Origin: Fibrobacter sp.
GTDB taxonomy: Bacteria > Fibrobacterota > Fibrobacteria > Fibrobacterales > Fibrobacteraceae
NCBI GenBank assembly: GCA_017475045.1
Contig: JAFVGH010000033.1
Location: 1-33,827, forward strand
DNA length: 33,827 nucleotides
Reading direction: 5' to 3'
The translations under genes were made by a program, and so were the position numbers. Below, piece by piece: positions 31,691-33,827 of this stretch (positions are counted from its first letter, which is position 1; the number at the start of each line of letters is the position of its first letter). The notes beneath the pieces are model-generated. The model did no database searches and had not been told where the DNA came from. It saw only the letters and a list, made by a program, of their open reading frames with translations.

Positions 31691-33086
31691 TGGCTCCGGT
31701 GAAGGTGGTTCCGGTGAAGGTGGCGAAACTGAATTGGCTCGGGCGGCTGTTTTCGCTTTCTTGGATTCCAAGGTGAAGTGGTTGAACGGCGACAAGGCTG
31801 AACTGACTGGTACAACGGACGAGATTGTCTCTTTGCTTGTAGAGGCTAAATACAACGTTCAAGAACAAGAAGAGTATGATTCTTACCCTGCTTGTGTCAG
31901 GGAACAGATTAAGGAAAAGCTTAAGATTAACTTTGATATCACTTCAAAGGATCTATTGTACGGGAAAGAGCTGTCTGACGCCAAGAGAGGGGCTGTAGTT
32001 CTTCATACCGATGGCGAAAAGACTTATGCCTTTGTTTCCATTTTTAATTACAAAACTATCGATATGGAATGCAAAGACGAATCTTCGTCGTCCAGCGAGG
32101 GAGGCTTAATCGTTAGCAGCTCTAGCCTCAAGCGCGACATTATTTTTAGCGTTATTGACGAATATGTCACCTGGGACGAGGATGGCACAACGGCAACGCT
32201 AAACGACGATATCACTGCTAAAGAGCTTGAATTGATCTTTAAAGCAGACGATTTTAATAGTCTCAAAGTCGCAAACAGATCTACTTTAGAAAATGCTACA
32301 ACCTTTTTAAATAGGTGGGGATCATCTTTGAATGTCAATGTTGAAAACATTCTTTCATCAAAAGCCGTGTATGATACGCCTGATAGCAATTATTACATCC
32401 TGATTGTTAGGGGTTTGAAGAAAGGAAGCGCTATTTACACCGATATCGCGCCAGTAGGTAAGTGCGGTACGTCCCCGTACGCCAAGAGAACCCAGTTCTG
32501 CAACAGTGGCACTGCTTACCCCCTGTGCGATGGCGAAAAGTACGACCCCACAAAGCTGTTCTGCGATACCCGTGGAACAGGCACTCTCTATAAGTATGTG
32601 ACTATCGGCACAATGACCTGGATGGCAGAAAACCTGAGATATGTACCGGAAAAAGGTACCAGTTACTGCAAAGACGAAACCAAGGCTGATTGCGGTACAT
32701 ACGGACGACTTTATACATGGATAACGGCCATGGGTATGTCAGGCACATGTAACGAAAATTCTGAATGTAGTGACTTAGGTACTGGCAATGTTCAGGGAGT
32801 TTGCCCCACAGGCTGGCATATACCGAGCGGGTCGGAAATGGAAACCTTGGCGGGTTATAGTGGTTCTGTACTTTTCGATGTTAACGGCTTTAATGCACAA
32901 AAGTCTGGTTATTATCATGCCCTTAATGGAGAAATTGTGAGTGTTGATTCATATGCAGGTCTTTGGAGTACGAAGCAGTATGGGGCGTATGGCTATCGGA
33001 TAAGCATGGAAGAATCAAACACAACTCAAACCTTTACTACGAATGGCAAAAAATATGGCAATCCCGTTCGCTGCATCAAGGACTAA
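31224..33086 (+). CDS. FISUMP-domain lipoprotein with duplicated unknown domain
   Basis: A 620-residue surface lipoprotein, paralog of the gene before it. The first ~155 residues (signal, LTAC lipobox with Cys21, Cys domain, acidic Ser/Glu/Lys linker) are almost identical. A Gly/Ser-rich linker follows. Then come two divergent copies of an unknown domain: ~172-285 (VFAFLDSKVKWLNGD, LVEAKYN) and ~300-410 (IFSVIDEYVTWDEDG, IFKADDFN), separated by a second SSSSS linker. The FISUMP domain starts near residue 450, with GKCGTSPYAKRTQFC, then TWMAENLRY and CPTGWHIPSGSE. It ends with the intact GNPVRCIKD. AAGGAGA upstream supports the start. It is probably an outer-surface protein; the ligand or partner is unknown. 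Confidence 0.9.
   Translation: MKKLLWTSAMALATMACLTACDETSSSSYEIPSYNSDTSLPDTCSMEVAKVDTAYFACFENKWVQVTDSATIEQLKEGLDEEEIKAKLEELESLLVKPANNTPKPTSSSAQSEIESSDDEDESSSSSEEEEEEPSSSSKKKKDKDNDDSGSGEGGSGSGEGGSGEGGETELARAAVFAFLDSKVKWLNGDKAELTGTTDEIVSLLVEAKYNVQEQEEYDSYPACVREQIKEKLKINFDITSKDLLYGKELSDAKRGAVVLHTDGEKTYAFVSIFNYKTIDMECKDESSSSSEGGLIVSSSSLKRDIIFSVIDEYVTWDEDGTTATLNDDITAKELELIFKADDFNSLKVANRSTLENATTFLNRWGSSLNVNVENILSSKAVYDTPDSNYYILIVRGLKKGSAIYTDIAPVGKCGTSPYAKRTQFCNSGTAYPLCDGEKYDPTKLFCDTRGTGTLYKYVTIGTMTWMAENLRYVPEKGTSYCKDETKADCGTYGRLYTWITAMGMSGTCNENSECSDLGTGNVQGVCPTGWHIPSGSEMETLAGYSGSVLFDVNGFNAQKSGYYHALNGEIVSVDSYAGLWSTKQYGAYGYRISMEESNTTQTFTTNGKKYGNPVRCIKD
32558..33086 (+). repeat. Duplicated 3' FISUMP segment, copy 2
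   Basis: Partner of 30570-31095, with an uninterrupted reading frame to the conserved RCIKD end. Confidence 0.8.
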
Positions 33087-33266
33087 GACAAATTGGAGGC
33101 CGTGCAGTTCTTTATCAACAAGGGTGTTGACGTGAATGCCAAGAGTAGCAATGGTTGGTCCGTGCTTGACTGGGCTACAAATGAAGGTTATACTCAGATA
33201 ATCAAGGCGTTGAAGAAGGCTGGTGCTAAAAATACTACCCAATACTTCAAGGATTCCAAAACCTAA
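33087..33266 (+). pseudogene. Ankyrin-repeat protein remnant without start codon
   Basis: Directly after the TAA of FISUMP gene 2, and in the same frame, the sequence reads DKLEAVQFFINKGVDVNAKS and continues NGWSVLDWATNEGYTQIIK to a stop at 33264-33266. This is a classic ankyrin repeat (GVDVNAK, NGWSVLDWA, LKKAGAK) of about one and a half units, some 58 residues. There is no ATG or ribosome binding site; TTG at 33093 is the only weak start. It looks like the 3' end of an ankyrin gene whose 5' part was lost, perhaps when the FISUMP copy was inserted. Readthrough of the TAA would fuse it to the lipoprotein. Confidence 0.7.
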
Positions 33267-33290
33267 TTCCCATTGGGTCTTAAAAGGAGA

Positions 33291-33318
33291 GTCCCGCATC
33301 GATCTGCGGGACTTTTTT
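33291..33318 (+). terminator. Intrinsic terminator after the FISUMP/ankyrin region
   Basis: A perfect 8-bp stem (arms GTCCCGCA and TGCGGGAC, 6-base loop) is followed by six T. It ends the transcript of FISUMP gene 2 and the ankyrin remnant. Confidence 0.9.
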
Positions 33319-33319
33319 C

Positions 33320-33325
33320 TAAATT
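33320..33325 (+). promoter_or_regulatory. Candidate -10 box (TAAATT) for the glycyl-tRNA synthetase gene
   Basis: TTTTTTCTAAATTATT overlaps the end of the preceding terminator's T-run. It lies 79 bases before the ATG. The leader that would follow contains a small GCCC/GGGC hairpin, but no T-box motif was found. Confidence 0.4.
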
Positions 33326-33404
33326 ATTGCCCCGTCAGGGCCTATCATCCAGGTAGGTTCCTAGTCCGGCACGCCGAAGCGCCTGCCGAAAAAAGGATTA
33401 CAAA

Positions 33405-33827
33405 ATGGCAAAGAAAGTTCAGGATGCCCTCAAGGACATCATCTCCCTCTGCAAGCGCCGCGGATTCATTTTCCCGGGCTCCGAAATTTACGACGGCCTC
33501 GCCAACACTTGGGACTACGGTCCGTATGGCGTGGAACTGAAGCGCAACATCAAGAACCTCTGGTGGAAGAAGTTTGTTACCAGCCGCCAGGACGTGCTCG
33601 GTCTCGACAGCTCTATTCTCTTGAACCCCCGCGTCTGGAAGGCTTCTGGCCACGTGGGCAACTTCTCTGACCCGCTGGTCGACTGCCTTGCTTGCCACGA
33701 ACGTTTCCGTGCCGACCAACTTTTGGAAGACAAGCTCGGCGAAGGCTGCTGCGCCGGCAAGAACTTTGACGAAGTCCACCAGATGATGATGGACAACAAG
33801 ATCGAATGCCCGACCTGCGGCAAGACC
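33405..33827 (+). CDS. glyS: Glycyl-tRNA synthetase (dimeric class II type), N-terminal part
   Basis: The 141 residues before the right edge match the single-chain, eukaryote/archaeal-like glycyl-tRNA synthetase. The class II motif 1 region has [20 protein letters not shown], with the FGP-like YGPYGVELK. The [17 protein letters not shown] segment follows, then a Cys-rich insertion with CxxC pairs ([17 protein letters not shown]) that may bind zinc. The enzyme charges tRNA-Gly in the cytoplasm. AAAGGA eight bases upstream supports ATG 33405. The 3' end is outside the window. Confidence 0.95.
   Translation, partial: MAKKVQDALKDIISLCKRRGFIFPGSEIYDGLANTWDYGPYGVELKRNIKNLWWKKFVTSRQDVLGLDSSILLNPRVWKASGHVGNFSDPLVDCLACHERFRADQLLEDKLGEGCCAGKNFDEVHQMMMDNKIECPTCGKT

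Noticed and set aside
33326..33404. Possible T-box leader before glycyl-tRNA synthetase
   Set aside because: The leader is short and lacks the conserved T-box sequence and a terminator-antiterminator pair.

Overview
The window looks like a chromosomal segment of a Fibrobacter species (phylum Fibrobacterota). The strongest sign is the pair of lipoproteins at 29.6-33.1 kb. Both carry serine-rich linkers and end in the FISUMP domain (Fibrobacter succinogenes major paralogous domain). A gingipain-type (C25) protein resembling the type IX secretion sortase PorU fits the same FCB-superphylum background. Base composition is moderately GC-rich, except for one clearly AT-rich island at 12.2-13.35 kb.

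Layout. The left edge holds the 3' end of pnp (PNPase) and its terminator. Then come an HD-GYP membrane signalling protein and a glutamine-dependent-type NAD synthetase whose amidase half appears to have lost its catalytic residues. slyD (minus strand) and an mscS-type channel (plus strand) diverge from a shared promoter region. A tRNA-Arg(CCT) follows, and it shares a bidirectional terminator with the end of the large minus-strand nuo cluster. Read in the minus direction, 20.0 to 5.9 kb runs rel/spoT, a conserved hypothetical, nuoA, a nuoB-nuoC fusion, nuoD, nuoH, the AT-rich island with two plus-strand genes, then nuoI, J, K, L, M, N. No nuoE, nuoF or nuoG is present, so the locus encodes the quinone and membrane modules of complex I without the NADH-input module. 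NuoM also seems to lack the usual TM7 proton-channel lysine.

Next are minus-strand genes for a MATE transporter, a hotdog acyl-CoA thioesterase and a small GGQ release-factor-like protein with an HTH-like tail. The 5' end of the last one lies against a divergent plus-strand cluster: lipoprotein, secreted protein, PorU-like C25 protein and polytopic membrane protein. This looks like one cell-envelope or secretion operon. A minus-strand M23/LysM endopeptidase follows. Two tandem FISUMP lipoprotein paralogs come next. The first has a one-base frameshift in an A-run that removes the conserved C-terminus, plus a 66-bp internal repeat array. The second has a duplicated unknown domain and is followed by an orphan ankyrin-repeat remnant. 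The right edge is the start of a glycyl-tRNA synthetase gene.

Promoters. A recurrent box TAnATT, often preceded by a T-run and C, lies upstream of at least ten genes and the tRNA. At mscS and the thioesterase gene it sits only 6-7 nt before the start codon, with no Shine-Dalgarno, which suggests leaderless mRNAs. All functional statements come from reading motifs and context; no database search was run.
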